A stretch of DNA of 64,000 nt from positions 124,001 through 188,000 of the forward strand of contig NZ_JYIW01000025.1 in assembly GCF_000956525.1 (NCBI RefSeq). Reading direction: 5' to 3'. Under the pieces are notes generated by a model that made no database searches, was not told where the DNA came from, and saw only the letters and a program-made list of their open reading frames with translations. Both the position numbers and the translations under genes were made by a program. This stretch comes from Microbacterium oxydans. Its GTDB lineage: Bacteria > Actinomycetota > Actinomycetes > Actinomycetales > Microbacteriaceae. Numbering within the stretch: position 1 is the stretch's first letter; each line of letters starts with the position of its first letter. Below, piece by piece: positions 9,484 to 17,772 of the stretch.

Positions 9484-10374
9484 TCAGGAGACCCAGGCGA
9501 GGATGAGGATCATGGTCGCGAGGAAGCCCGCGACGTAGTTCAGGGCGATGAAGCGCCGCCAGGAGCGATTGGTCGCGGCCGCGCCTTCGTCGGTCACGTT
9601 CCACCAGGGTGCAGCGTTCACGATGTAGGGGATGGCGAGGACTGCGGCCAACGGTCCGGGCCACGGAGTGAGCAGCATGGCGACCCCGGCGATCACCCAC
9701 AGGACGAGGGAGAGGCGGACGGTCGCTCTGGCGCCGATCACGGTGGCGACGGACGAGATGCCGGCCTCGCGGTCGGGCCCGACGTCCTGCACGGCTCCGA
9801 AGGCGTGCGCAGCCATGCCCCAGAGGAAGAAGGCGATGAGCACGAGTACCGTTCCCGCGGTCACCTGTGCGCCGGCGAGTGCGAGTCCGACGATCGCGGG
9901 GCTCACGAAGTGCGTGCTCGACGTGATCGAGTCGAGGAACGGGCGTTCCTTGAAGCGGAGCCCTGGCGCGGAGTACGCGATCACGGCGAACACGCTCACC
10001 GCCAGCCAGGCCCAGGATGCGGGAGACCCGACTGCGACCAGATAGACGAGGAACGGGATGTTCGTCGCGGCCGCCGCCCACAGGGTTGCGCGATGGATGC
10101 GAGGAGAGAGCAGAGCGCCCTCGATGCCGCCCTTGCGCGGGTTCGCCAGATCGGATGCGTAGTCGAAGACATCGTTGATGCCGTACATCGCGAGGTTGTA
10201 GGGGATCAGGAAGTACAGCGCGCCGATCACGAGTGTGAGATCGACCTCACGTGTGCTGAGCAGATACGCCGCTGCGAACGGGAAGGCGGTGTTGATCCAG
10301 CTGATCGGCCGCGACGAGAGCACGATCTGCGCGAGATCGCGACCGATCGACGAGCCGCCGGTTCGAGTGCTCAT
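9484..10374 (-). CDS. crtEb: lycopene elongase, UbiA-type prenyltransferase
   Basis: 296 residues, an integral membrane UbiA-superfamily enzyme with about eight TM helices. The first Asp-rich motif is NDVFDYASD (residues 67-75) and the second region is DVGPDRE. In C50 carotenoid pathways CrtEb adds dimethylallyl units to both ends of lycopene, giving flavuxanthin. The start overlaps the crtYf stop (ATGA), so the two are translationally coupled. Family and neighbours both support the call. Confidence 0.9.
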   Translation of the reverse strand: MSTRTGGSSIGRDLAQIVLSSRPISWINTAFPFAAAYLLSTREVDLTLVIGALYFLIPYNLAMYGINDVFDYASDLANPRKGGIEGALLSPRIHRATLWAAAATNIPFLVYLVAVGSPASWAWLAVSVFAVIAYSAPGLRFKERPFLDSITSSTHFVSPAIVGLALAGAQVTAGTVLVLIAFFLWGMAAHAFGAVQDVGPDREAGISSVATVIGARATVRLSLVLWVIAGVAMLLTPWPGPLAAVLAIPYIVNAAPWWNVTDEGAAATNRSWRRFIALNYVAGFLATMILILAWVS

Positions 10375-10721
10375 GCCTGCTCCTCGCTCGCGGCGGCGGC
10401 GGATCGGTCGTCACGTGCCCGACGTCGGGCGCGCAGCGCGGCCCACAGCGCAGGCAGCAGGAGTGCGCCGGCGAGCGGATAGGCGAAGTCCTCGACGGGG
10501 GCGAGTCCGATGTGCACGCCGAGCAGATGATCCGGCGAGTAGTGGAACAGGCCCGTCGCGATCATGATCGTGTCGAAGAGCGCGGTGAGCAGGAACAGCG
10601 CGGCGATCGTGATCGCCACCGCCGCGACACGGGGGCCGTGCGGGCGGGCGAGCAGAGCGAGAGCGATCCCGCCGGCAGTGGCGATCGCGAGGAAGACCCC
10701 CGCGAGCTGGAGGTAGGTCAT
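10371..10721 (-). CDS. crtYf: C50 carotenoid epsilon-cyclase subunit
   Basis: 116 residues with three or four TM helices. The heterodimeric lycopene-cyclase family marker appears as LAPVEDFAYPL near residue 77. It works with CrtYe to close the epsilon rings of decaprenoxanthin from flavuxanthin. Start and stop overlap its neighbours by 4 bases (ATGA on both sides). Subunit naming (Ye versus Yf) is by gene order as in Corynebacterium. Confidence 0.85.
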   Translation of the reverse strand: MTYLQLAGVFLAIATAGGIALALLARPHGPRVAAVAITIAALFLLTALFDTIMIATGLFHYSPDHLLGVHIGLAPVEDFAYPLAGALLLPALWAALRARRRARDDRSAAAASEEQA

Positions 10722-11065
10722 CGGATGCCTCTGCTCGCGTTGCTGCGCTCGCCGCGGCGGGCCAGGATGCGCGTCGCCCCGGTGAAGATCACCATCGTGC
10801 AGACCACCAGGAAGAGCAGGAACACGGGCTCCTCGAGTGGCAGCTCGGGCGCGAGCACGAGACCGCTCGCGATGGTCGCCTCACCGCGGAAGAAGATCCC
10901 GCCGGCGATCCCCGCGACGTCCCACACCAGGAAGAACGCAGTACCGACCACGGTCACGATGATCGCGGCCACCGGATCGCGCCAGAAGAAGAGCCGGAAG
11001 CGCCAGTCGAGCAGCAGCATGCAGCCGAGCGAGACGAGCAGGGCTGCGAGATACAGCACACCCAT
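10718..11065 (-). CDS. crtYe: C50 carotenoid epsilon-cyclase subunit
   Basis: 115 residues, three TM helices, with the cyclase marker ELPLEEPVFLLFLV at about residues 74-87. I chose the start MGVLYLAALL because its ATG overlaps the crtI stop; an earlier in-frame ATG would lie inside crtI. It partners with CrtYf. Confidence 0.86.
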   Translation of the reverse strand: MGVLYLAALLVSLGCMLLLDWRFRLFFWRDPVAAIIVTVVGTAFFLVWDVAGIAGGIFFRGEATIASGLVLAPELPLEEPVFLLFLVVCTMVIFTGATRILARRGERSNASRGIR

Positions 11066-12666
11066 CAGTCGGCATCCGCTCGGACGGGCTCGACCGCCGG
11101 CTCCGGGAGCGGGCCGCCGGAGTGATCTCCGCGGATGCGCTTGAGCACGATCTCGGCGCTGATGAGGCACATCGGTACGCCGACCCCCGGAGCAGTGGTG
11201 GCACCGGCGTAGAACAGGCCCTGGACCTTGCGCGAGGCGTTCTGTGCGCGGAACATCGCGCTCTGCGAGAGGATGTGCGCCGGGCCGAGCATGCCACCGC
11301 GCCAGGAGTGGTAGTCGTCCTGGAAGTCTGCGGGCCCGATGGTCTCGCGCACGACGATCCGGTCACGGAGGTCCGGGATTCCGGCCCACTCCGACACCAT
11401 GTCGATCGCGGCGTCCGCTGCCGCCTCGACCTGCGGCGAACCGGCGCCGTCCGCGCCGCCATGGCCGATCTCGACGTCGGCTGGCACCGGGATCAGCACG
11501 AACAGGTTCTCGTGGTCGGCCGGCGCGACATCCGGATCGGTCGCACTCGGCTTGCAGACGTAGGTGGAGGCGGGCGCCGGGATCGATGGGGAGCGTCCGA
11601 AGATGGCGTCGAAGTTCGCGTCCCAGTCCTCGGTGAAGAAGAGCGAGTGATGCGGAAGCTCGGGAAGTGCGCCGCGGACACCGAGCATGACCAGGATTCC
11701 GCCGGGGCCGCTCGTCCGGTGCCGCCACCAGGACTCGGGATACGTGCGGAGCGACGGCGGGAGCAAAGCCGTCTCCGTGTGGTGCAGGTCGGCGGCCGAG
11801 ACGACGACGTCGGCGTCCTCGAGCAGGCGGGTGCCTGCTGCGTCGATCCACTCGACGCCGGTGACGGTGGTACCTGCCGCGGTGTTCGCGGTGCGGATGC
11901 CGGTGACCTCGGCGTCGGTGACGATGCGGACGCCGGACTCGCGGGCCAGCGCTTCGATGCGTTCGACGACCCGCCAGAACCCGCCCTGCGGATAGCTGAC
12001 GCCCTGGTCGAGGTCGAGTGCGCTCATCAGGTGGTACATCGCCGGAGCACTTCGGGGATCCGTGCCGAGGAACACTGCCGGGTAGCCGAGGATCTGCCGG
12101 ATCACCGGATGCCGGAATCGTTTCGCGGCGAACGACTGCAGCCTCGACCCCAACAGGGAGAAGAGTCGGGGGAGCGCGCGGAGCACCTCGGGGGCGGCGA
12201 GGGTGCGCACGCGTGTGAACGGGTTGTAGAGGAAGTGCTTCTCGGCCATCGTGCTGGCCTCGTGCGCGGAATCCAGGTATGCGTCGAGCGCCGGGCCCGA
12301 CCCCGGTTCGAGCGATTCGAAGAACTCGGCGACGGCCGCGCGGCCTGCCGGCACGGTCACCGCTGAGACCGCCTCGTCGGAGGTCTCCGGCGCGCGGAAC
12401 ACCCGATAGCCGGGATCGAGGAGCGTGAGCTCGAGCTGCTCCTCGGTGGTGGTGCCCATCATCGCGAAGAAGTGGTCGAACACCTCCGGCATCAGGTACC
12501 ACGACGGTCCGGAGTCGAAGCGGAAGCCGTCGCGCTCGATGGTTCCGGCCCGTCCGCCGACGCGGGAGTTCCGCTCGAGGATCGTGACCTCGTGTCCCTC
12601 GCGAGCGAGGAGGCCGGCGGTGGCGAGTCCTGCGACACCCGCGCCGATCACGACGATCCGGCTCAT
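11065..12666 (-). CDS. crtI: phytoene desaturase
   Basis: 533 residues. The N-terminus MSRIVVIGAGVAGLATAGLL is the FAD-binding Rossmann motif, followed by GGRAG. The C-terminal NAD(P)/FAD signature appears in LFYAGATTAPGVGVPMCLISAEIV. CrtI converts phytoene to lycopene by four desaturations. ATGA overlaps link it to crtB upstream and crtYe downstream. Confidence 0.95.
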   Translation of the reverse strand: MSRIVVIGAGVAGLATAGLLAREGHEVTILERNSRVGGRAGTIERDGFRFDSGPSWYLMPEVFDHFFAMMGTTTEEQLELTLLDPGYRVFRAPETSDEAVSAVTVPAGRAAVAEFFESLEPGSGPALDAYLDSAHEASTMAEKHFLYNPFTRVRTLAAPEVLRALPRLFSLLGSRLQSFAAKRFRHPVIRQILGYPAVFLGTDPRSAPAMYHLMSALDLDQGVSYPQGGFWRVVERIEALARESGVRIVTDAEVTGIRTANTAAGTTVTGVEWIDAAGTRLLEDADVVVSAADLHHTETALLPPSLRTYPESWWRHRTSGPGGILVMLGVRGALPELPHHSLFFTEDWDANFDAIFGRSPSIPAPASTYVCKPSATDPDVAPADHENLFVLIPVPADVEIGHGGADGAGSPQVEAAADAAIDMVSEWAGIPDLRDRIVVRETIGPADFQDDYHSWRGGMLGPAHILSQSAMFRAQNASRKVQGLFYAGATTAPGVGVPMCLISAEIVLKRIRGDHSGGPLPEPAVEPVRADAD

Positions 12667-13571
12667 CGGTCGCGCTCCAGCATCGTGATGGCGACAGCGC
12701 GCGCGGCGAGCGCGGCTTTGATCGGGTCGGGGACCCGCACGCGGCGCCGGTAGAGTTCGGCGGCCGGCGTCTTCGCGACCCGGTCCGTGAGGGCTGCGAA
12801 CAGGAAGAGCGCGCTGCGCACAGCCGCGCGGGCGTCCTTGGGCAGCAGGGGGATCGAGGCCCGAGCATCCGCGAGTTGGCCGAACACGGTCTGCACCCAG
12901 GCGTCGCGGTCGGCATCGGTCAGGCGCTCCGAACCGCCGAGGTAGCCGCGCTGCAGCCGCTCGGTGTCGTCGGCGAGGTCGCGCAGGAAGTTCACGTTCT
13001 GGAACGCCGAGCCGAGTTGCCGTGCGCCGTGGTCGAGCGTCGCGAGCTCGGCATCCGTCCTCGTCTCATCGCGCAGGAACACCCGCAGGCACATGAGTCC
13101 GACGACCTGCGCCGAGCCGTACACGTAGCGTTCGTGCGAGTCGGCGTCGTGCGCCGTGAACGCTGCATCGCCTGCGATGTCGGCGCGCATCGAGTCGAAG
13201 AACGGCTGTGTCAGCTCTTCATCGATCCCGCACTCCCGCGCAGTGCGCGCGAACGCGTGCAGGATCAGATCGCTGCTGTAGCCGCTGCGCAGAGACCGAT
13301 GCGTCTCGGCGATGTAGGCGTCGAGCGCGGCCGCCTGCGCCGAGCCGTCCAGGCCGGCCTCCGCGGCCACCCCGTCGACGATCTCGTCGGCGATGCGGAC
13401 CATCGCGTAGATGTTGCGGACGTGCTGGCGGTGCCGACGACCGAGCAGCCTGCTGGCGAGGCCGAATGACGTCGAGTACGTGCGGATGACGTCGGTGGTG
13501 GCGATCTCAGCCGTGCGCGTGAAGCGGTCGAGGGCGCCGTCGTTCTGCGGTCTCGCTGGACTCCCGCTCAT
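12663..13571 (-). CDS. crtB: phytoene synthase
   Basis: 302 residues, trans-isoprenyl diphosphate synthase fold. The two Asp-rich substrate motifs are visible: DEIVDGVAA near residue 60 and NFLRDLADDTERLQRGYL near residue 190. The family start SYSTSFGLASRLL appears here as TYSTSFGLASRLL. It joins two GGPP molecules into phytoene. I chose the ATG at 13571 because it overlaps the crtE stop by 4 bases; the longer frame is crtE antiphase sequence. Confidence 0.93.
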   Translation of the reverse strand: MSGSPARPQNDGALDRFTRTAEIATTDVIRTYSTSFGLASRLLGRRHRQHVRNIYAMVRIADEIVDGVAAEAGLDGSAQAAALDAYIAETHRSLRSGYSSDLILHAFARTARECGIDEELTQPFFDSMRADIAGDAAFTAHDADSHERYVYGSAQVVGLMCLRVFLRDETRTDAELATLDHGARQLGSAFQNVNFLRDLADDTERLQRGYLGGSERLTDADRDAWVQTVFGQLADARASIPLLPKDARAAVRSALFLFAALTDRVAKTPAAELYRRRVRVPDPIKAALAARAVAITMLERDR

Positions 13572-14650
13572 GCGCGGCGACTCTCGATGCTCGCGGCCAG
13601 TCCCAGGATCGTGCGGCCGGCCGCCGGCGAGATGCTTCCGGTGGACTCCGCCTCGGCGAGGACCGCCGAAACGGCTCCGAGCTGTTCCTCGACCAGGCTG
13701 CGGGCGAACCCCTCTGCGCCGCACTCGCGCAGGCGGTCACGGATGCCGGTGGCGTTCTCCGTGCTCAGGCTCGTCGATCCGAAGTGCAGTTCGATGCTCG
13801 GCCAGTGCCCGGTCATGCGTGCGTACGCGATGATCGCGGTCTCCTTGCCTTCGCGGAGGTCGGAGAAGGCGTCCTTGCCGTGCGCGCGGTGATCGCCGAA
13901 GACCGACAGGATGTCGTCCTGCAGCTGATACGCGAGACCGAGATGGCGGCCGATGGCGGTGAGGTGCTCCTCGGCGGCCGGCGAGGAGCCGGCGAGCACT
14001 GCGGCCGCGCGTAGCGGCAGCACGAAGGAGTAGGTGGCGGTCTTGTAGGCGCTCATCGACAGGATGGTGCGCAGATCGGGCGGGATGATGCCGTCGCTGA
14101 GCCCGATGTCGGTGTGCTCGCCGGCGACGGTCTCGAAGACGGTCTGCTCCATCAGTGCGAGCAGTCGCGCTCTCGTGTCGCTCGACACCTCTGCTCTGGC
14201 GAAGCCCAGGATCGCGGATGTCAGCAGCAGGTCGCCCATCAGGATCGCACTCGAGCGGGCCCAGTGCAGCGACGGCTCGTCGTGCTCGCCGCTGCGGCGT
14301 TCAGCGAGCGAGCCGATCAGGTTCGGTCGCCGACGACGCATCAGATCGCCGTCGATCACATCGTCGTGGAGCAGGAACGCGTAGTGCAGCAGCTCGACGT
14401 CTGCTGCGATGTCGATCGCGATCGCAGCATGCTCGGCGCTGAGCCCTGCGGGCGAGAGCGCGCGACGGAAGTCGAGGAGCAGGCGAGGGCGGATCAGCTT
14501 TCCGCCCAGCGCATGATCGGATGCTGCGCGCCACAGGGCGGCGAACTCGGTGCCGTAGGACTCGGCTGCGGCGCTGCGCTCGGAGAACCGGTGCCGCAGG
14601 ACCTCTTCGATCCGGGTGCCGAGGTCTTCGTGCGTCGCAGTGGAGCTCAT
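13568..14650 (-). CDS. crtE: geranylgeranyl diphosphate synthase
   Basis: 360 residues, E-isoprenyl diphosphate synthase. The first Asp-rich motif is LLHDDVIDGD (about residue 92) and the second is LQDDILSVFGD (about residue 237); KLIRPRLLL near residue 52 binds IPP. It supplies GGPP for CrtB. Its stop overlaps crtB, and only 3 bases separate its start from the idi stop. Confidence 0.92.
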   Translation of the reverse strand: MSSTATHEDLGTRIEEVLRHRFSERSAAAESYGTEFAALWRAASDHALGGKLIRPRLLLDFRRALSPAGLSAEHAAIAIDIAADVELLHYAFLLHDDVIDGDLMRRRRPNLIGSLAERRSGEHDEPSLHWARSSAILMGDLLLTSAILGFARAEVSSDTRARLLALMEQTVFETVAGEHTDIGLSDGIIPPDLRTILSMSAYKTATYSFVLPLRAAAVLAGSSPAAEEHLTAIGRHLGLAYQLQDDILSVFGDHRAHGKDAFSDLREGKETAIIAYARMTGHWPSIELHFGSTSLSTENATGIRDRLRECGAEGFARSLVEEQLGAVSAVLAEAESTGSISPAAGRTILGLAASIESRRA

Positions 14651-14653
14651 GCG

Positions 14654-15175
14654 TCAGACCTCGCCGATCGCACGGAGCAGGGGGAGCTGTTCGCGGAGCC
14701 ACGGGCTGAATGCGAAAGGAGCGGCGGTGACGGCATCCACGAGCTCGTCGGGCTCGGCCCATGCCCACTCCGCGACCTCATCGGGATTGGCGACGGGGTC
14801 GGCGTCGACCACGGCGACGTGCACCGGACAGATCTCGTTCTCGACGATGCCGCTGGCGTCGACGGCACGGTACCGGTACTCGGGCAGCGCGAGAGTGACC
14901 TCATCGAGTTCGATCCCGAGTTCGTGGGCGGCGCGACGACGGACGGCGTCGATCATGTCCTCACCTGGACGAGGGTGGCCGCAGAAGCTGTTGGTCCAGA
15001 CGCCGGGCCAGGTCTGCTTCGCGAGTGCGCGGCGAGTCACCAGGATGCGACCCGCGCGGTCCCGAATGTGGCAGGAGAAGGCGAGGTGCAGGGGTGTCTC
15101 GAAGGTGTGCACCTGATCCTTGGGGAACGTGCCGACCGCTGATCCGTCTTCCGCAAGGAGGGTCACGTGATCCAT
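14654..15175 (-). CDS. idi: isopentenyl-diphosphate delta-isomerase, type I
   Basis: 173 residues, Nudix fold. Markers are the Cys in TNSFCGHPRPGED, the Nudix-like RRAAHELGIELDE and the Glu pair in YRYRAVDASGIVENEICPVH. It balances IPP and DMAPP; DMAPP is needed both for GGPP and for the two C5 units added by CrtEb. I chose the start MDHVTLL, preceded by GGGAGAGG. First gene of the carotenoid operon, divergent from the MarR gene. Confidence 0.92.
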   Translation of the reverse strand: MDHVTLLAEDGSAVGTFPKDQVHTFETPLHLAFSCHIRDRAGRILVTRRALAKQTWPGVWTNSFCGHPRPGEDMIDAVRRRAAHELGIELDEVTLALPEYRYRAVDASGIVENEICPVHVAVVDADPVANPDEVAEWAWAEPDELVDAVTAAPFAFSPWLREQLPLLRAIGEV

Positions 15176-15196
15176 TGCATCCTCTCCCGCAAACTC

Positions 15197-15223
15197 GCTA
15201 ACCAAGTAAGTTATCAACTTAGC
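15197..15223. promoter_or_regulatory. inverted-repeat operator between idi and the MarR gene
   Basis: Arms AAGTT/AACTT around ATC (15208-15220) are nested in outer arms GCTAA (15197-15201) and TTAGC (15219-15223). The site is placed between the divergent idi-crt operon and the marR gene, where the CrtR operator lies in Corynebacterium. MarR proteins bind such palindromes. Confidence 0.6.
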
Positions 15224-15252
15224 ATGAAACCCGTCGTGTGTAACATGATCGC

Positions 15253-15906
15253 ATGGAGAACGAGTCCCGCACCACCCCGGCGCCGGGTGAGCGGGGAGCT
15301 GCGACGACGGACTGGACTGCGCCGGGACCTGATGGGCTGAGCCACGCGGCCATCTATGACGTGCAGGCCAGCGACCCCCGGAGCACACTGATCGATCGCT
15401 CCGGCGTCTCGCCGGACGACCTCCAGCAGATCGCTGCGCTCATGGGCGCGATCGGAGAGCTTCGAGAGGCCGAACAGCGCCTCTCGCTCGCATCTCGTCG
15501 GTACATGCAGTTGAACGACACCGACATGCGAGCGCTGCACTACCTGATCGTCTGCGCGAACCGGGATGCGATCGCGACGCCGAGCGGCATCGCGCAACAC
15601 CTCGGCATCTCCACGGCCGCCACCACCAAACTGCTGGATCGACTGGAGAAGAGCTCGCACATCCACCGCTCGCCGCATCCGACCGATCGACGCGCTCTCG
15701 CGATCACGATCTCGAAGGAGACCCGGCTCGCGGCCATGGAGACCGTCGGGCGACAGCAGTCCAAGCGGTTCTACGCGGCGGCGCGGCTGACCCGTGACGA
15801 GCGTGATGTCGTCATCCGATTCCTCACCGATATGACGAACGAAATCTCGCTGCGTGGAGAATCCTGGGCCACCGCCGCTCCGGACACGGACGATACGCAC
15901 GAATAG
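15253..15906 (+). CDS. MarR-family regulator, likely CrtR-type repressor of the carotenoid operon
   Basis: 217 residues. A ~65-residue N-terminal extension precedes the winged HTH (SGIAQHLGISTAATTKLLDRLEK, then the wing HPTDRRALAI). TAACAT lies 6 bases before the ATG, so the mRNA is probably leaderless. In C. glutamicum the MarR protein CrtR sits divergent to the crt operon and is released by GGPP and related prenyl diphosphates. The same position and family here support that role; the ligand is inferred. Confidence 0.85.
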   Translation: MENESRTTPAPGERGAATTDWTAPGPDGLSHAAIYDVQASDPRSTLIDRSGVSPDDLQQIAALMGAIGELREAEQRLSLASRRYMQLNDTDMRALHYLIVCANRDAIATPSGIAQHLGISTAATTKLLDRLEKSSHIHRSPHPTDRRALAITISKETRLAAMETVGRQQSKRFYAAARLTRDERDVVIRFLTDMTNEISLRGESWATAAPDTDDTHE

Positions 15907-15934
15907 AAAAGGCGCCCCCTGAGGGACGCCTTTT
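15907..15934. terminator. bidirectional terminator between the MarR gene and lsr2
   Basis: AAAAGGCG and CGCCTTTT flank a GC-rich loop that pairs further (CCC/GGG). The A/T runs at both ends suit both convergent genes. Confidence 0.88.
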
Positions 15935-15946
15935 CGAATCGATGGA

Positions 15947-16291
15947 TCAATTGGCTGCGTTGTACGCCTCCACGACCGCTGCCGGGATACGACCGCGCTC
16001 GGACAGCGAATGCCCGTTCGCGTTCGCCCACGAACGAATAGCCGCAACCTCCGGATTGCGGCCAGGACGCTTTCGTGTCGAGGCTGCGCGGGAAGCGCCC
16101 GAGGAACCGGCGCGACGCCCTGCGGAGATGTAGGGCTCGAGAGCCTGACGCAATTCCTCGGCGTGAGCGCTGCTCACGTCGATCTCGTATGAGGTGCCGT
16201 TGACCGAGAAATGCACGGTCTCACCCTCGCCGACCTCAAGGACAGTGCCGTCGATATCGTCGACCAGCTGATGCACAATTCTTCTTGCCAT
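15947..16291 (-). CDS. lsr2: Lsr2 nucleoid-associated xenogeneic silencer
   Basis: 114 residues. The N-terminal dimerisation domain MARRIVHQLVDDIDGT and the C-terminal DNA-binding domain with the RGR minor-groove hook (SERGRIPAAVVEAY) are both present, joined by a basic linker. Lsr2 is the actinobacterial counterpart of H-NS and coats AT-rich, often horizontally acquired DNA; the accessory island at 48-56 kb would be a natural target. TAAGGT lies 7 bases before the ATG, suggesting a leaderless mRNA. Confidence 0.95.
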   Translation of the reverse strand: MARRIVHQLVDDIDGTVLEVGEGETVHFSVNGTSYEIDVSSAHAEELRQALEPYISAGRRAGSSGASRAASTRKRPGRNPEVAAIRSWANANGHSLSERGRIPAAVVEAYNAAN

Positions 16292-16330
16292 GGAATTGAC
16301 CTTACCTGCGGTCACCAATACCGACAAGAA

Positions 16331-16657
16331 TCAATGCGCTCCGGTGTCGATCAATTTCAAACCGACAATGCAACCGACGAGTCCCATGAGCAGCAGAATT
16401 CGCAGCCAGGAGATCTCGGTATCGCCGGTGATCATCGCCCAGAGGACTGTGAGGGATGCGCCGATCCCGACCCAGACCGCATAGGCGGTGCCCGTCGAGA
16501 TCTCCCGCATCGCGAATGCGAGCCCGAACATCGATACGACCAGGCCTCCGAAGAAGATGACGCTGGGCCAGAGGCGGGTGAGTCCCTCGGATTTGCCGAG
16601 TGCGGTCGCCCAGACGGCCTCGAGGATTCCGGATGCGATCAGAATGATCCACGACAT
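16331..16657 (-). CDS. gdx: guanidinium exporter, SMR family (Gdx/SugE type)
   Basis: 108 residues, four TM helices, dual-topology SMR transporter. The essential Glu sits in ASGILEAVWATALGKSEGL, the pattern of Gdx (formerly SugE) rather than of the drug exporter EmrE. A guanidine-III riboswitch directly upstream confirms the substrate class. AAAGGA, 8 bases before the ATG, is the ribosome site and is itself part of a small hairpin. Confidence 0.92.
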   Translation of the reverse strand: MSWIILIASGILEAVWATALGKSEGLTRLWPSVIFFGGLVVSMFGLAFAMREISTGTAYAVWVGIGASLTVLWAMITGDTEISWLRILLLMGLVGCIVGLKLIDTGAH

Positions 16658-16663
16658 GACGAT

Positions 16664-16717
16664 GGTCCTTTCGGACCAGTCTTTTCGCTCACCGGGTACT
16701 GGCCTGCCTCGTCCGGG
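16664..16717 (-). promoter_or_regulatory. guanidine-III (ykkC-III) riboswitch and its translational expression platform
   Basis: Read on the minus strand, the RNA has CCGGACGAGG, then GGCCAGU, then ACCCGGU, an A-rich loop, AAGAC and CUGGUC. These are the ordered landmarks of the guanidine-III class: the first CCGG pairs with CCGG in ACCCGG to form the pseudoknot, and GGCCAGU pairs with ACUGGUC. The 3' bases GGUCC of the aptamer can instead pair with GGACC across GAAA, which buries the AAAGGA ribosome site. Guanidine binding should free the site. A TATTCT -10 (16742-16747) fits an RNA start about 20 bases before the aptamer. Confidence 0.88.
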
Positions 16718-16809
16718 ATCGGTGTACGCCGATCAGGGATCAGAATATCCGACGCCGCTGAGCAGCCGCTGTGCAGCGTCGCGCAGCCGGAGCGTTCGGG
16801 GTCCCGCGC

Positions 16810-17664
16810 TCAGGGGAGCAGGCCGGCGCGACGCGCCTTCGCGACGGCAGAGTGGCGCGTCGAGGCGTCGAGCTTCGACATCGCGGATCCGAGGTACGCC
16901 TTCACCGTGCCCGCTCGAAGCCCCAGCCTGGCTGCGATCTCGGCGTTCGTGGCCCCCAGTGCCGCGCACGACAGCACATCGATCTCACGAGGGGAGAGCC
17001 GCACGGTGGACACCGCTCCTGTGGTGGCAGGTACCGTCTCTCCGGCGAGTTCCGCGAGGCGGCGTTCGACCAGCGCGATGCGCTGTCGCAGCTCGTCATC
17101 GGCGATCGACGCCCCGATGCTGCGGAGCTCGGCGAAGCTCTCCCTGAGCTCCTCCCGCTGTGGTGGCGTCATGTCGTCGGCCGCAGGCTGCGAGCGAAGG
17201 CGGCGGTCGACCTCGTCGCGGATGCGCAGCTCGTCGGCGATCGACTGCGCGACCTGCATCGCCGGGGCGGTGGTGATCCCGCCGATCTGCTCCCGATCCC
17301 AGGCGCCGGCGTACAGGACGCCTCGCGGGCGCCCGTCGACCACGATCGGCAGCGCGAGCAGCGTGCGCAGCCCTTCTCCGAGCACGAACACGTCGTAGTC
17401 GTGCGTGATCTGCTGCGAGGAGCCGTAGTCGCTGGTCATCCGTGGGCGCAGCTCCAGCATCGCCCGGCCGCCGAGTCCGCGCTCGGGGCGAACCCGCAGA
17501 CCGTCGAGCGCACGGGTGCGGTTGCCGACGATGCTGGTGACGCTGACGACGCCGTCGTCGATCAGGCCGCCGAACGCGACCGGGAAGCGTGTGCGCCTGG
17601 CGAGTTCGCGCACGGCGTTGGCGACGAGTTCAGCCTCGGAATCGATGACGACCGGTGAGCTCAC
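16810..17664 (-). CDS. GAF-LuxR transcriptional regulator
   Basis: 284 residues starting at GTG. An N-terminal GAF-like sensor domain (about residues 10-150) is followed by a helical linker and a C-terminal LuxR HTH: LSPREIDVLSCAALGATNAE then GLRAGTVKAYLGSAMSKL. No phospho-receiver domain is seen, so it probably senses a small molecule. It is divergent from the DUF485-acetate symporter pair across a perfect 16-bp palindrome and probably controls it. GAF-LuxR regulators beside such symporters are common in actinobacteria. Confidence 0.85.
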   Translation of the reverse strand: MSSPVVIDSEAELVANAVRELARRTRFPVAFGGLIDDGVVSVTSIVGNRTRALDGLRVRPERGLGGRAMLELRPRMTSDYGSSQQITHDYDVFVLGEGLRTLLALPIVVDGRPRGVLYAGAWDREQIGGITTAPAMQVAQSIADELRIRDEVDRRLRSQPAADDMTPPQREELRESFAELRSIGASIADDELRQRIALVERRLAELAGETVPATTGAVSTVRLSPREIDVLSCAALGATNAEIAARLGLRAGTVKAYLGSAMSKLDASTRHSAVAKARRAGLLP

Positions 17665-17705
17665 GACTACCTACTTTCGGGGGTGACGGCCCTGTGCCCC
17701 GTTTC

Positions 17706-17721
17706 GTAGGGTCGACCCTAC
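17706..17721. promoter_or_regulatory. perfect 16-bp palindrome between the LuxR gene and the DUF485-actP operon
   Basis: GTAGGGTCGACCCTAC is its own reverse complement. It lies in the middle of the 108-base divergent intergenic region, the position of an operator for the LuxR-type regulator. Confidence 0.75.
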
Positions 17722-17772
17722 CATTCGCCCGGCAACGTCGTGCGGGCACCGGACATGAGGCAAGGAGGCCCC

